The notes under the pieces: model-generated
What the model was told of the DNA's origin: nothing
Database searches by the model: none
Seen by the model: only the letters and a program-made list of their open reading frames with translations
Shown: positions 33,789 through 42,651 of the stretch, in pieces
Layout of the letters: each line of letters starts with the position of its first letter
Position numbering within the stretch: the first letter of the stretch is position 1
Source: Micromonospora rifamycinica
Lineage (GTDB): Bacteria; Actinomycetota; Actinomycetes; Mycobacteriales; Micromonosporaceae
Reading direction: 5' to 3'
Assembly (NCBI RefSeq): GCF_900090265.1
Contig: NZ_LT607752.1
Span: 496,001-560,000 of the forward strand
DNA: 64,000 nt
Position numbers and translations under genes: made by a program

Positions 33789-34619
33789 TCAGCGCAGGCC
33801 GGCGAACAGGTCGTCCTCGGGCAGCGCCGCCCCGGTGGTGTCGCGGACCCGCACGAAGGTCTCCAGCCCCATCAGCTCGACGAACCGCTCCTGGCCCATC
33901 CGCAGGAAGAAGATGTTCTCGGTCTGGCTGGCATGGGCGGCCAGCGCGTCGAACTTCTGCGCGCCGTGGCTGCTGGTGTCCACCCAGGTGGTGATCTCCT
34001 CGTCGGGCAGACCGAGCTGCGGTCCCGGCTCGTCCGCCGCGTCCGGCTCGGCCCAGTCGATGCCGAGCTCCTTCATCACCCGGCCGAACTCAGCGAACGC
34101 CTTCCGCGGGACGGTCGTCCAGTACACCTTCGCCGGGACGTCGGTCGTCGCCACCGCGGCCATGGTGATCCGGTGGGCCTGGATGTGGTCCGGGTGGCCG
34201 TAGAAGCCGTTCTCGTCATAGGTGACCACCACGTCCGGCCGGTAACGGCGGATCAGCTCCGCCAGCCGGTCCGCCGCCTCCGCCACCGGCGTGGTCCAGA
34301 ACGCGCCGGGCAGCTCGTTGGTCGGCCAGCCCATCATCCCGGAGTCGGCGTAACCGAGGGTCTCCAGGTGGGTGATCTTCAACGCCGCGCAGCTGGCCTC
34401 CAGCTCGCGCTGCCGCATGGCCACCACGGCGGCCGGATCGTGCCCCGCCTCGCCCGGCTTCACCCCGCCGGGTCCGTCGCCGCACCGGCCGTCGGTGCAG
34501 GTCACGAGCACTGTGGTGATGCCCTCCGCCGCATACCTGGCCAGCACGCCACCGGTGCTCGTCGCCTCGTCGTCGGGGTGCGCGTGTACCGCCATCAGGG
34601 TCAGACCTCGCTCAGCCAT
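33789..34619 (-). CDS. mca: Mycothiol S-conjugate amidase
   Basis: The 276-residue protein is a PIG-L/LmbE-type zinc amidase with metal-binding AHPDDEA (H14, D17) and the distal GHPDHIQAH element. The length and the DGRCGDGPGGVKPGEAGHD and TWVDTSSHGAQKFDALAAH segments match Mca rather than its paralogue MshB, the deacetylase of mycothiol biosynthesis. Mca cleaves mycothiol conjugates of toxins or drugs to a mercapturic acid, which is exported, and GlcN-Ins. It acts in the cytoplasm. The presence of mca implies a mycothiol-making actinobacterium. The gene stands alone and is divergent from the DUF1349 gene. Confidence 0.93.
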   Translation of the reverse strand: MAERGLTLMAVHAHPDDEATSTGGVLARYAAEGITTVLVTCTDGRCGDGPGGVKPGEAGHDPAAVVAMRQRELEASCAALKITHLETLGYADSGMMGWPTNELPGAFWTTPVAEAADRLAELIRRYRPDVVVTYDENGFYGHPDHIQAHRITMAAVATTDVPAKVYWTTVPRKAFAEFGRVMKELGIDWAEPDAADEPGPQLGLPDEEITTWVDTSSHGAQKFDALAAHASQTENIFFLRMGQERFVELMGLETFVRVRDTTGAALPEDDLFAGLR

Positions 34620-34681
34620 GCCCTCACCCTAGGCGTCCTGAGCGTAACCGGGGCGACGCGGGCGGGGAGCGCCGGCAGACA

Positions 34682-35317
34682 ATGGACCCCATGACCACCA
34701 CCTGGAACGTGCCGGGCCTTCCGTTCGCCGTGTCGCCGTCCCCCGAGACGGCGTGGACGGTCGCCGAGGCCAGCGGCACGGTGACCGCCATGGCGACCCC
34801 GCGCAGCGACATCTTCATCGATCCGGGCCCGGGCACCCCGCCCGACGTCGGGGCGACCCTCGACGCGCCGACCCTGCTCGGCCTCCCCCCGGACGGCGAC
34901 TTCCAGTTCAGCGCGCGGGTCACCGTCGACTTCACCGCCACCTACGACGCGGGGGTGCTGCTGCTCTGGGTCGACGAGCGGCACTGGGGAAAGCTCTGCT
35001 TCGAGTTCTCCCCCGACGGCGAACCCATGATCGTCTCAGTGGTCGCCCGGGGGGTCGCCGACGACGCCAACGCCTTCGGTGTCGACACCCGGACGGTCTG
35101 GCTGCGGGTGTCCCGGGTCGACCACGCCTTCGCCTACCACGCCTCGGTCGACGGGCGGACCTGGCGGATGGTCCGGTACTTCACCGTGGACGGCGCGGCC
35201 ACCGCGGCCACGATCGGCCTCGAGGCGCAGTCGCCGACCGGGGACGGCTGCCGGGTCACCTTCGACGACATCCGGTTCACCCGCGACCGGCTGGCCGACC
35301 TGCGCGACGGCTCCTGA
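34682..35317 (+). CDS. DUF1349 family concanavalin-like protein
   Basis: The 211-residue soluble protein has the DUF1349 pattern (DFTATYDAGVLLLWVDERHW, GKLCFEFSPDGEP, FAYHASVDGRTWRMVRYF), a beta-jelly-roll related to YesU-type carbohydrate-associated proteins. No signal peptide is present, and the function is not established. The ATG at 34682 is used. An ATG at 34691 is a possible alternative, and no strong ribosome binding site is seen, so the transcript may be leaderless. It ends near a strong hairpin shared with the convergent ROK gene. Confidence 0.85.
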   Translation: MDPMTTTWNVPGLPFAVSPSPETAWTVAEASGTVTAMATPRSDIFIDPGPGTPPDVGATLDAPTLLGLPPDGDFQFSARVTVDFTATYDAGVLLLWVDERHWGKLCFEFSPDGEPMIVSVVARGVADDANAFGVDTRTVWLRVSRVDHAFAYHASVDGRTWRMVRYFTVDGAATAATIGLEAQSPTGDGCRVTFDDIRFTRDRLADLRDGS

Positions 35318-35354
35318 CCACCGGCCGGGCCACCGCCCCGCCCGCCGGAACGCA

Positions 35355-35386
35355 GCCCGGTGCCGGCACTCCCGCCGGCACCGGGC
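35355..35386. terminator. Bidirectional hairpin terminator
   Basis: A 13-bp perfect stem with loop ACTCCC (GCCCGGTGCCGGC / its complement) lies between the convergent DUF1349 and ROK genes. Confidence 0.7.
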
Positions 35387-35414
35387 ACACCCGGACGGGC
35401 CGGTGTCCGCTCCC

Positions 35415-36629
35415 TCAGCCGGCCCGGACGCCCAGCGGGTCGGCGAGCAGCCGGGCGAAGCCGAGTTCCGCCGCGCCGACCAGGGTGGCGTCGTCGCCGA
35501 GGGCGCAGACCCGTAGTTGGGCCCGGGTCCGGGAGACCGGCAGGACGTTGGCGGCGATCCTCCGCTGGACGTGGGGGGCCGCGCCCCGGTACACCTCGCG
35601 CAGCACGCCGCCGAAGACCACCATGCCGGGGTTGAACAGGTTGATCACGTTCGCCACCCCGATGCCCAGCCAGTCGCCGACGGTCCGCAGCGCGTCGCGG
35701 GCCGCCGGCTCGCCGCGACCGGCCGCCTCGACCACCTCGCGGACCGCGTCCCGGCCGATCAGGTCGGCGGGCCGACCGGCGGCGTCGAGCAGCGCCCGCT
35801 CGCCGACCTCCGCCTCCAGGCAGCCGCGTGAGCCGCACCCGCAGGGCCTGCCGTCGTACGGGTTGACCAGCATGTGGCCCACCTCGGAGCCGTACCCGCC
35901 GTCACCGCCGAGCAGTTCGCCGCCCACGATGATCCCGCCACCGACCCCGACGTCGCCGTGCAGGTAGACCAGGTTCCGCACCCCGACGCCCACGCCGCGC
36001 TGGTGCTCGGCCAGCGCGCCCAGGTGCGCCTCGTTGCCGACCAGCACCGGCAGGCCGAGATCGAGCCGCCGCTCCAGTTCCGCGCCGAACGCCTGGTCCA
36101 CCCAGCCCAGGTCCGGGCCGAACCGCACCATCCCGTCGCCGGGCCGGATCATCCCGCAGTACGACGCGCCGACCCCCACACAGACCGCCCCCTCGGCCGC
36201 CGACCGGTGCAGCTGACGCCCCAGGTCGGCCAGCACCCCCACCACGGTCTCCAGGTCGACCCCCGCCCGGGCCCGGTGCGCCTCCCGGCGGTCCTGGATC
36301 TCCCCGCCCAACCCCACCCGGGCGGCCACCAACCGGTCCACCGCGATGTCGAAGGCGAGCACGTACACCCGGTCGGACGCCGGCCGGACCACCAGGGACG
36401 GTCGCCCGGCCCGGCCGGTCAGCTCGGGGAAGCCCTCGCGCACCAGCCCGGCCGCGACCAGCTCCGAGGTGAGCGCCAGGACGGTGCTGCGGTTGACGCC
36501 CAGCCACTCGGCCAGCCCGGCGCGGGACACCGGCCCGCCGAGGTGCACCCGCCGCAGCAGCGCCCCCAGGCTCCGGCGGCGGCTGTCCCCCGACGGCTGC
36601 CCGTCCACGGTCGGACTCTTCGGCATCAC
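35415..36629 (-). CDS. ROK-family transcriptional regulator
   Basis: The 404-residue protein has a winged helix-turn-helix (about 20-80, GLAEWLGVNRSTVLALTSEL) followed by a ROK sugar-kinase-like domain with HLGDVGVGGGI-type and GHMLV elements and the zinc motif CGCGSRGCLE. ROK repressors of this build (NagC/XylR/Mlc type) respond to sugars or sugar phosphates. The target is not evident, because neighbours are not a sugar operon. The protein starts with GTG then ATG (36629 or 36626), and the choice is uncertain. Upstream is the transhydrogenase gene, about 130 bp away on the same strand. Confidence 0.9.
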   Translation of the reverse strand: MMPKSPTVDGQPSGDSRRRSLGALLRRVHLGGPVSRAGLAEWLGVNRSTVLALTSELVAAGLVREGFPELTGRAGRPSLVVRPASDRVYVLAFDIAVDRLVAARVGLGGEIQDRREAHRARAGVDLETVVGVLADLGRQLHRSAAEGAVCVGVGASYCGMIRPGDGMVRFGPDLGWVDQAFGAELERRLDLGLPVLVGNEAHLGALAEHQRGVGVGVRNLVYLHGDVGVGGGIIVGGELLGGDGGYGSEVGHMLVNPYDGRPCGCGSRGCLEAEVGERALLDAAGRPADLIGRDAVREVVEAAGRGEPAARDALRTVGDWLGIGVANVINLFNPGMVVFGGVLREVYRGAAPHVQRRIAANVLPVSRTRAQLRVCALGDDATLVGAAELGFARLLADPLGVRAG

Positions 36630-36759
36630 GAGACGGACCCTGTCGATCGGTGGCTGACGGCCCGTCGAGCGTAGTGGCCGGTGCCCCGGTGGGTCACCTC
36701 GCGCCCCGGCCCGGGGCCGCGTACCGGTCGCGGCGCGCAGCCCCGGGCCGGGGGAGCGG

Positions 36760-38163
36760 TCAGCCGTCGATCCGGGTGATGTTGCGGATCTTGTTGGCCG
36801 CGTCCAGGGCGGCGACCTTGTACGCCTCGGACAGCGTCGGGTAGTTGAACACCGTGTCGATCAGGTAGTCGACCGTCCCACCGCAGCCCATCACCGTCTG
36901 CCCGATGTGGACGATCTCGGTCGCGCCGGTGCCGAACACGTGTACCCCGAGCAGCCGACCGTCCTGCGGGGAGACGAGCAGCTTCAACATGCCGTACGAA
37001 TCGCCGACGATCTGCCCCCGGGCCAGTTCGCGGTAGCGGGCGATGCCGACCTCGAACGGCGTCGCGCTGTTGGTCAGCTCCTCCTCGGTCTTCCCGACGA
37101 AGCTGATCTCCGGGATCGTGTAGATGCCGATCGGCTGCAGCTCCTGGAGTTCGCGTACCGGCTCCCCGCACGCGTGCAGCGCCGCCATCCGGCCCTGCTC
37201 CATCGAGGTGGACGCCAGCGCCGGGAAGCCGATCACGTCACCCACCGCGTAGATGTGCTCCACGCTGGTGCGGTAGTGCTCGTCCACCGCGATCCGGCCG
37301 CGCTTGTCGGCCTCCAGCCCGGCCGCGTCGAGGGCGAGGTTGTCGGTCTGTCCCTGCCGGCCGGCGGAGTACATGACCGTGTCGGCGACGATCTTCTTGC
37401 CGCTCTTGAGGATGCACAGCGCCGCCGTCTGGTGCTTCTCCACCGCGGCGACCTCCTCGCCGAAGCGGAACGTCACCGACAGGTCACGCAGGTGGTACTT
37501 GAGTGACTCGACGATCTCCTCGTCGCAGAAGTCGAGCATCGCGTCACGGCGTTCCACCACTGTCACCTTGGTGCCGAGCGCGGCGAACATGGAGGCGTAC
37601 TCCATGCCGATCACGCCCGCGCCGACCACCACCATGCTGCGCGGCACCGCCTGGAGATTGATCACCCCGTCGGAGTCGACGATCGTGCGGTCGTCGAAGT
37701 CGACGCTGTCCGGTCGGGCCGGCCGGGTGCCCGCCGCGATGACGACCTTGTCGAAAGTGATCTTCGACTCGTGCCCGGAGCCGCCGTCCACCCAGATCGA
37801 GTGCGGGTCGGCGAACCGGCCGGTGCCGGTGATCAGCGCGACCCGGTTACGGGCCAGCTGGTTGCGGATGACGTCGGTCTGCCGGTTGATCACGTGTTGC
37901 GTCCGGGCGGCCAGGTCGCCGACCGTGATCTCCTCCTTGACCCGGTAGCTGCTGCCGTACAGGTCCCGCTGACTGAGGCCGGTCAGGTAGAGCACGGCCT
38001 CGCGGAGCGTCTTGGAGGGGACGGTGCCGGTGTTGATGCACACCCCACCGATCATGTCGCGGCGGTCCACGATGCCGACCCGCCTACCGAGCTTCGCGGC
38101 GGCGATGGCCGCCTTCTGACCGCTGGGCCCGGAGCCCAGCACCAACAGGTCGTAGTCATACAC
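36760..38163 (-). CDS. sthA: Soluble pyridine nucleotide transhydrogenase (Si-specific)
   Basis: The 467-residue flavoprotein belongs to the dihydrolipoamide dehydrogenase family: FAD site [16 protein letters not shown](P) site [17 protein letters not shown] and a C-terminal dimerisation domain. The active-site segment is [15 protein letters not shown]. The second redox Cys of disulfide reductases is replaced, as in SthA, so electrons move directly between pyridine nucleotides. It converts NADPH and NAD+ to NADP+ and NADH in the cytoplasm. The GTG at 38163 begins MYDYDLL, and a longer frame upstream has no better start. It is divergent from the LLM-hemerythrin gene. Confidence 0.93.
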   Translation of the reverse strand: MYDYDLLVLGSGPSGQKAAIAAAKLGRRVGIVDRRDMIGGVCINTGTVPSKTLREAVLYLTGLSQRDLYGSSYRVKEEITVGDLAARTQHVINRQTDVIRNQLARNRVALITGTGRFADPHSIWVDGGSGHESKITFDKVVIAAGTRPARPDSVDFDDRTIVDSDGVINLQAVPRSMVVVGAGVIGMEYASMFAALGTKVTVVERRDAMLDFCDEEIVESLKYHLRDLSVTFRFGEEVAAVEKHQTAALCILKSGKKIVADTVMYSAGRQGQTDNLALDAAGLEADKRGRIAVDEHYRTSVEHIYAVGDVIGFPALASTSMEQGRMAALHACGEPVRELQELQPIGIYTIPEISFVGKTEEELTNSATPFEVGIARYRELARGQIVGDSYGMLKLLVSPQDGRLLGVHVFGTGATEIVHIGQTVMGCGGTVDYLIDTVFNYPTLSEAYKVAALDAANKIRNITRIDG

Positions 38164-38360
38164 GGCATCTAGCCTCGCAAGCAGCCGCAACATTCGCCAG
38201 TCGTGGTCGCTGCGGTGCAACGCGGTTGCCCGGTGCGGCGCCGCGGGTCGGCGTTACGTTGGCATGGTCGCCCCGGCCACCTGGCCGTGGCCGCGCCCCG
38301 ACCCGGGACGCGCCGCCGGGCGACCCGGGACGCGACGAGGGGACAGGTGACGGCAGCGTC

Positions 38361-40022
38361 ATGACCGACTACGGACACGAGTTGCTGTTCGGCGCCTTCC
38401 TCACCCCCGACGCCCGGCAGCCGGAGCAGGTCGTCGCCCGGGCCAGGTTCTGCGAGCAGGTGGGTCTGGATCTGGTCACCTTCCAGGACCACCCCTACCA
38501 GCCGGGTTTCCTCGACACCTGGACGCTGATGTCCTACCTGGCGGCGGCGACCAGCCGGATCCGGCTGGCCGGCAACGTGCTCAACCTGCCGCTGCGGCAG
38601 CCGGTGGTGCTGGCCCGCAGCGTCGCCAGCCTGGACCTGCTCAGCGGCGGCCGGGTCGAACTCGGCCTCGGTGCGGGCGCGTTCTGGGACGCCATCGAGG
38701 CCAACGGGGGCCGACGGCTCACCCCCGGCCAGTCGGTGGACGCCCTCGACGAGGCGATCCGGATCGTCCGGGAGGTGTGGGCCGCCGACCGGCGGGGCGG
38801 GGTGCGGGTCGACGGCGGGCACTACCGGGTGGTCGGCGCGAAGCGCGGTCCCGCCCCGGCGCACCCGGTGGGGATCTGGGTCGGCGCGTACAAGCCGAGG
38901 TTGTTGCGGCTGGTCGGGCGGACGGCGGACGGCTGGTTGCCGTCCCTGTCGTACCTGCCGCAGGGGCCGGCGGGGCTGGCCGGCCCCACCGCGCTGGTCG
39001 ACGAGGGCGCGGCGGCGGCCGGACGGGATCCCGCCGAGGTGCGGCGGTTGCTGAACGTCTCCGGCCGGTTCACCCGTACCGGCGCGGGTTTCCTCGACGG
39101 GCCGCCGCAGCAGTGGGTGCGGGAGCTGACCGACCTGGTGCTGGCCCACGGCACCTCCGGGTTCATCCTCGGCGCCGACGACCCGGCCAGCCTCCAGGTG
39201 TTCGCCCAGGAGGTCGCCCCCGCCGTCCGCGAGCTGGTCGCCGCCGAGCGGAGCGCGACGGCCGGTCCCGGTCCGGCGGGGTCCGGGTCGACCGCCCGGG
39301 TCGACCCGGACGGGGGCGTCCGGGCCGGGTCGGGCGCGGGTTCGCCGGTGGTGCGCTCCGCCGGGCCGGCGGGTGGGCAGGCACGGGAGGTCGTCCGGGC
39401 CGGGGGCGCGACCGGACTGGCGGTCACCCCCACCCCCGCCCCGCAGGTACGGCACAGCGACCACCGGCTCTGGGACGAGTCGACCCGGCCGGTCGCCCCG
39501 CCCGCCCCGGCCGGGCACGTCTACTCCCCGCAGGCCCGGGCCGCCGGCGGTCACCTGGTCGACGTGCACGACCACCTGCGTCGGGAACTCGGCGAGATCC
39601 GCGACCTGCTCGACCAGGTCCGCCGGGGGGTGGTGTCCGCCGGGGAGGCCCGGGGCGTGCTCAACCGGATGACCCTGCGGCAGAACAACTGGACGCTGGG
39701 GGCGTACTGCGCCGCCTACTGCACGCTGGTCACCCAGCACCACGGGCTGGAGGACGACGCGATCTTCCCGCACCTGCGGCGGGCCGATCCGGGGCTGGTC
39801 CCGGTGATCGACCGGCTGGAGCAGGAACACGTCGTCATCCACGAGGTCGTCGAGGGCGTCGACCGGGCGCTGGTCGCGCTGATCGGCGACCCGGCGCGGC
39901 TGGCCGGCCTCCAGCAGGCGGTGGACGTGCTCACCGACACCCTGCTGTCCCACCTGGCCTACGAGGAGCAGAGCATCGTGGAACCCCTGGCCCGGTACGG
40001 CTTCTACCCCGGCCAGCTCTGA
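38361..40022 (+). CDS. Fusion of LLM-class (F420/flavin-dependent) oxidoreductase and hemerythrin domain
   Basis: The 553-residue protein joins two folds. Residues about 5-300 form a luciferase-like monooxygenase (LLM) barrel: LVTFQDHPYQP, IRLAGNVLNLPLRQP, RVELGLGAGAFW and GIWVGAYKPRLL fit F420-dependent members. A low-complexity linker of about 100 residues (300-395) follows. The C-terminus (about 400-545) is a hemerythrin HHE domain with histidine/carboxylate ligands in HLVDVHDHLRRE, TQHHGLEDDAIF, QEHVVIHE and HLAYEEQSI. Such a domain binds a di-iron centre and can sense or carry O2 or NO. The fusion couples a redox enzyme to an iron-oxygen module. The substrate is unknown. The ATG at 38361 is the first plausible start. 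Confidence 0.88.
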   Translation: MTDYGHELLFGAFLTPDARQPEQVVARARFCEQVGLDLVTFQDHPYQPGFLDTWTLMSYLAAATSRIRLAGNVLNLPLRQPVVLARSVASLDLLSGGRVELGLGAGAFWDAIEANGGRRLTPGQSVDALDEAIRIVREVWAADRRGGVRVDGGHYRVVGAKRGPAPAHPVGIWVGAYKPRLLRLVGRTADGWLPSLSYLPQGPAGLAGPTALVDEGAAAAGRDPAEVRRLLNVSGRFTRTGAGFLDGPPQQWVRELTDLVLAHGTSGFILGADDPASLQVFAQEVAPAVRELVAAERSATAGPGPAGSGSTARVDPDGGVRAGSGAGSPVVRSAGPAGGQAREVVRAGGATGLAVTPTPAPQVRHSDHRLWDESTRPVAPPAPAGHVYSPQARAAGGHLVDVHDHLRRELGEIRDLLDQVRRGVVSAGEARGVLNRMTLRQNNWTLGAYCAAYCTLVTQHHGLEDDAIFPHLRRADPGLVPVIDRLEQEHVVIHEVVEGVDRALVALIGDPARLAGLQQAVDVLTDTLLSHLAYEEQSIVEPLARYGFYPGQL

Positions 40023-40207
40023 CCGGCCCGGCTGGTCGAACCCGGCCCGGCCCGGTCCACGGGTGACGAGCCGGAGCGGTCGGAGTGTGCCGGCGTTCGG
40101 CGTACCGTGCCATAATTGCGGTGGCGCCCGTGGAGTTCATCCCCGGGCCCGGGGGGCCGCCTCCGCACCGCGCGGACGGCGGGGGACACCGACCCCCGGA
40201 GGCCACA

Positions 40208-40333
40208 GTGGATTCCACCTCTCTCGCCGATCTCGTCGACCTGCTCGACGGCCTGCTGCAACTGGGCGCGGCGGCACTCAGCCTCACCACCGCCGTGGTG
40301 GTGGCCCGGGCCGACCGCCGGCGCGACGACTGA
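40208..40333 (+). CDS. Small hydrophobic protein of 41 residues
   Basis: GGAGG at 40199-40203 precedes a GTG at 40208 by a good distance, and the frame encodes 41 residues with a hydrophobic central stretch (LLQLGAAALSLTTAVVV) between acidic and basic ends. This would fit a single-pass membrane miniprotein. I recognise no family. The clear ribosome binding site and the position between two hairpin-bounded genes support it. It could still be a chance frame. Confidence 0.5.
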   Translation: MDSTSLADLVDLLDGLLQLGAAALSLTTAVVVARADRRRDD

Positions 40334-40365
40334 CCCGACCATGACGACCGGTGGGCACCGTGCAT

Positions 40366-40400
40366 CCCCGCCGGCAGCGCGACCCTGCGCACCGGCGGGG
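40366..40400. terminator. Hairpin terminator
   Basis: CCCCGCCGG (40366-40374) pairs with CCGGCGGGG (40392-40400), with a second small GCGC...GCGC pairing inside the loop. It lies between the small ORF and the convergent GH43-like gene ending at 40426. Confidence 0.6.
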
Positions 40401-40425
40401 CGGGGACGCCCGCGACCCGGGCAGG

Positions 40426-41448
40426 TCAGAGGAGTGCGCCGACGCGGGGCGTCGCGCCGTCCCAGCGGAAGATCGCCGCGTAGAGCGCCCGGCGGGCGTC
40501 GGCCGGCAGTGAACCGTCGGCCCGCTGCCGGCAGGGGGTGGTGCCGGCGCAGACCCATCCGTGCAGGAAGAGCCGCTGCTCGTCGTCGACCAGGGCCGGG
40601 ACGAGATCCGCGCCGCCCGGGCCGCAGATCCCGGTGCCGGCGGTGGTGAGCAGCGGGTGCTCGGTCTTGCCCTGGAAGTTCCACCGGTCGGTGGAGGTGA
40701 GGTAGACGGTGGCGTAGCTGCAGTTGTCGTAGCCGTACCGGGAGGCGAACAGCACGTACGTGGAACCCCGCTGGCGCAGCACCGGGTTCTCGATGATGCC
40801 GCTGTTGCGGACCAGTTCGCCGCTGGCGTTGCCGACCCAGCGGGTGCCCGTGTCGTCGAGCCGCAGCATCCGGATCGACGACGGGGTCTGCTGCGTCTTG
40901 TAGAGCACGAACCGCTTGCCGTCGGCGTCCTCGAACGGGGACGGGTCGATCACGCCGGCGGCGGCGACCGGCCGCCCCGCCACCACGTCGTCCGCGCCGT
41001 GCGCGCCACCCGGGCAGATCAGCGGCGCGGCGCCCACCGGCGCGTACGGCCCGTCGACGGTGTCGGAGGTGGCGGCCCCGATGCACCGCTGCCCGTTCTT
41101 GCCCTTGGCGGGCAACGAGTAGTAGAGCACCCAGCCGGTGGCGGTACGGACCGCGTCGGGTGCCCACACCGCGCCGTTCTCGGCCCAGTCCGGGACGGAA
41201 CCGAGGGTCGTGTCGAGGGCGGTCCACGGACCGGAGGCGGTCTCACCCCGGTGGGCCGGGGCGCGGGTGCCGGTGGCGAACACGACGAAGGTGTTGTTGT
41301 GCCGCACCACGCCGGGATCGGCGATCCCGCCCGAGGGGGCGTACACCGGTTGCGGGGTGGCCGCGGCGGCGGGCGCGGCGGCGGTGCCGGCGACGAGCGC
41401 CACCACGACGGCGGTCAACGCCGGCAGCCAGGTCCTTCGTGGATGCAT
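40426..41448 (-). CDS. Secreted GH43-like glycoside hydrolase
   Basis: The 340-residue protein has a signal peptide (about 1-30) and one five-bladed propeller domain. All three expected acidic residues are visible: a base Asp in GGIADPGVV, the modulating Asp in GVIDPSPFED and the acid Glu in GIIENPVL. VWAPDAVRTATGWVLYYS is the usual second blade. The substrate is not certain. Arabinan- or arabinoxylan-type activity is typical of secreted GH43 enzymes. Two Cys pairs (YDNCSY and ICGPGG; VCAGTTPCR) may form disulfides. The ATG at 41448 is preceded by GGGAGGCCCC. It lies divergent from the nuclease-fold gene. Confidence 0.85.
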   Translation of the reverse strand: MHPRRTWLPALTAVVVALVAGTAAAPAAAATPQPVYAPSGGIADPGVVRHNNTFVVFATGTRAPAHRGETASGPWTALDTTLGSVPDWAENGAVWAPDAVRTATGWVLYYSLPAKGKNGQRCIGAATSDTVDGPYAPVGAAPLICPGGAHGADDVVAGRPVAAAGVIDPSPFEDADGKRFVLYKTQQTPSSIRMLRLDDTGTRWVGNASGELVRNSGIIENPVLRQRGSTYVLFASRYGYDNCSYATVYLTSTDRWNFQGKTEHPLLTTAGTGICGPGGADLVPALVDDEQRLFLHGWVCAGTTPCRQRADGSLPADARRALYAAIFRWDGATPRVGALL

Positions 41449-41665
41449 GGGGCCTCCCTGGCGTGACAGGCGGACGGGCAGGCCGGCGAGGTCGCCGCCG
41501 ACCGTGCCCGCCGACGTCGCCGAACATGATCAGCAATTGGTTCCCGACAATGTGGTGCCGTTGTTCAGGGGTTGAAAGTAAGCTACCGTGCCTCCCTTGA
41601 GCAAGATAAAATTCTTCACGGCCGGGTCGTGCCGCGCCGTCGTCGGTGATCGGGAGAGGGCTGCC

Positions 41666-42538
41666 ATGTCACGCGGAAAACTCTGGTCGGCGCGCAGGGT
41701 GGGTGCCCTCGTCGGCGCGGCGGTGCTGCTGGTGAGCCTGGTGCCGGCCACTCCCGCCGCCGCGAACTCCACCTTCCAGGCGGCGACCCTGAACATCCTC
41801 AACGAGCTGAACCAGGCCGACTTCGTCCACGACCTGGAGCTGATCACCGCGAAGGCGGACCTGGTCGGGCTCAACGAGGTCGGCAACCGCAAGGCGTACC
41901 TGAAGGACTGGGCGGCGGAGAACGGCTGGTGGCTGTACGCGCCCGAGCCGACGCAGGCGGCGAACGAGGCGCTGCTGGCCAAGAAGAGCATGTTCGACGT
42001 GCTGGACAAGGGGTCGAACTTCGTCTGCGACACCAACGGGCCGGGCGAGGTGCCGCCGGCCCGCTACAACAACTGGGTCCGCTACCGGCACAAGGCGACC
42101 GGGCGCAGCGTCTACCACCTCAACGCGCACGCCAACGCGAGCATCGAGAACAACGGGCGGCCCGAGGACCTGCCCCGCACCGCCTGCGCCGAGGAGCAGT
42201 TCCAGGCCCTGAAGAACCTGGCGGCGGCCAAGAAGGACTCCGGCCAGGTCATCGTCAGCGGCGACCTGAACGTCGACTTCAGCGCCGACCGGGCGTACGG
42301 GTACCAGAAGTTCCCCTGGAAGGTCTTCGAGGCCAACCAGCTGCCGAACCTGCGGTCCTGTTACAACCTCTACGGCGAGAAGGGGAACGGGACGCACGGC
42401 AACCGGCACATCGACTACATCTACTTCTGGAAGCGCGTCGAGGAGCACCGCGAGATGTGGATGACCGACTACAGCATCGTCAGCGGCACCAACTCCGACC
42501 ACAACGGCGTGGTGGCGGCGTTCACCATCTCGTCGTAG
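41666..42538 (+). CDS. Secreted endonuclease/exonuclease/phosphatase-fold protein
   Basis: The 290-residue protein has a signal peptide (about 1-33) and an EEP (DNase I-like) domain: TLNILNELNQ, DLVGLNEVGN (metal-binding Glu), YHLNAHANAS, VSGDLNVDF (Asp-Asn) and the terminal SDHNGVVAAF (Asp-His). All catalytic elements of the fold are kept, so a secreted nuclease or phosphodiesterase is likely. The substrate could be DNA, RNA or phospholipid. GGGAGAGGG precedes the ATG at 41666. The upstream 200 bp include an unusually AT-rich stretch (near 41530-41620) that probably holds the promoters of this gene and the divergent GH43-like gene. Confidence 0.85.
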   Translation: MSRGKLWSARRVGALVGAAVLLVSLVPATPAAANSTFQAATLNILNELNQADFVHDLELITAKADLVGLNEVGNRKAYLKDWAAENGWWLYAPEPTQAANEALLAKKSMFDVLDKGSNFVCDTNGPGEVPPARYNNWVRYRHKATGRSVYHLNAHANASIENNGRPEDLPRTACAEEQFQALKNLAAAKKDSGQVIVSGDLNVDFSADRAYGYQKFPWKVFEANQLPNLRSCYNLYGEKGNGTHGNRHIDYIYFWKRVEEHREMWMTDYSIVSGTNSDHNGVVAAFTISS

Positions 42539-42651
42539 CCACCCGCCCCGCGGCCTGCCCGGCGGCTCCCTTGTCGACCGTCGACCATTGACACCTATCG
42601 TGATCGACTTCATCGTCGGGGGAACCGTCCCCGCGTCGAAGGGTTCGCCTG

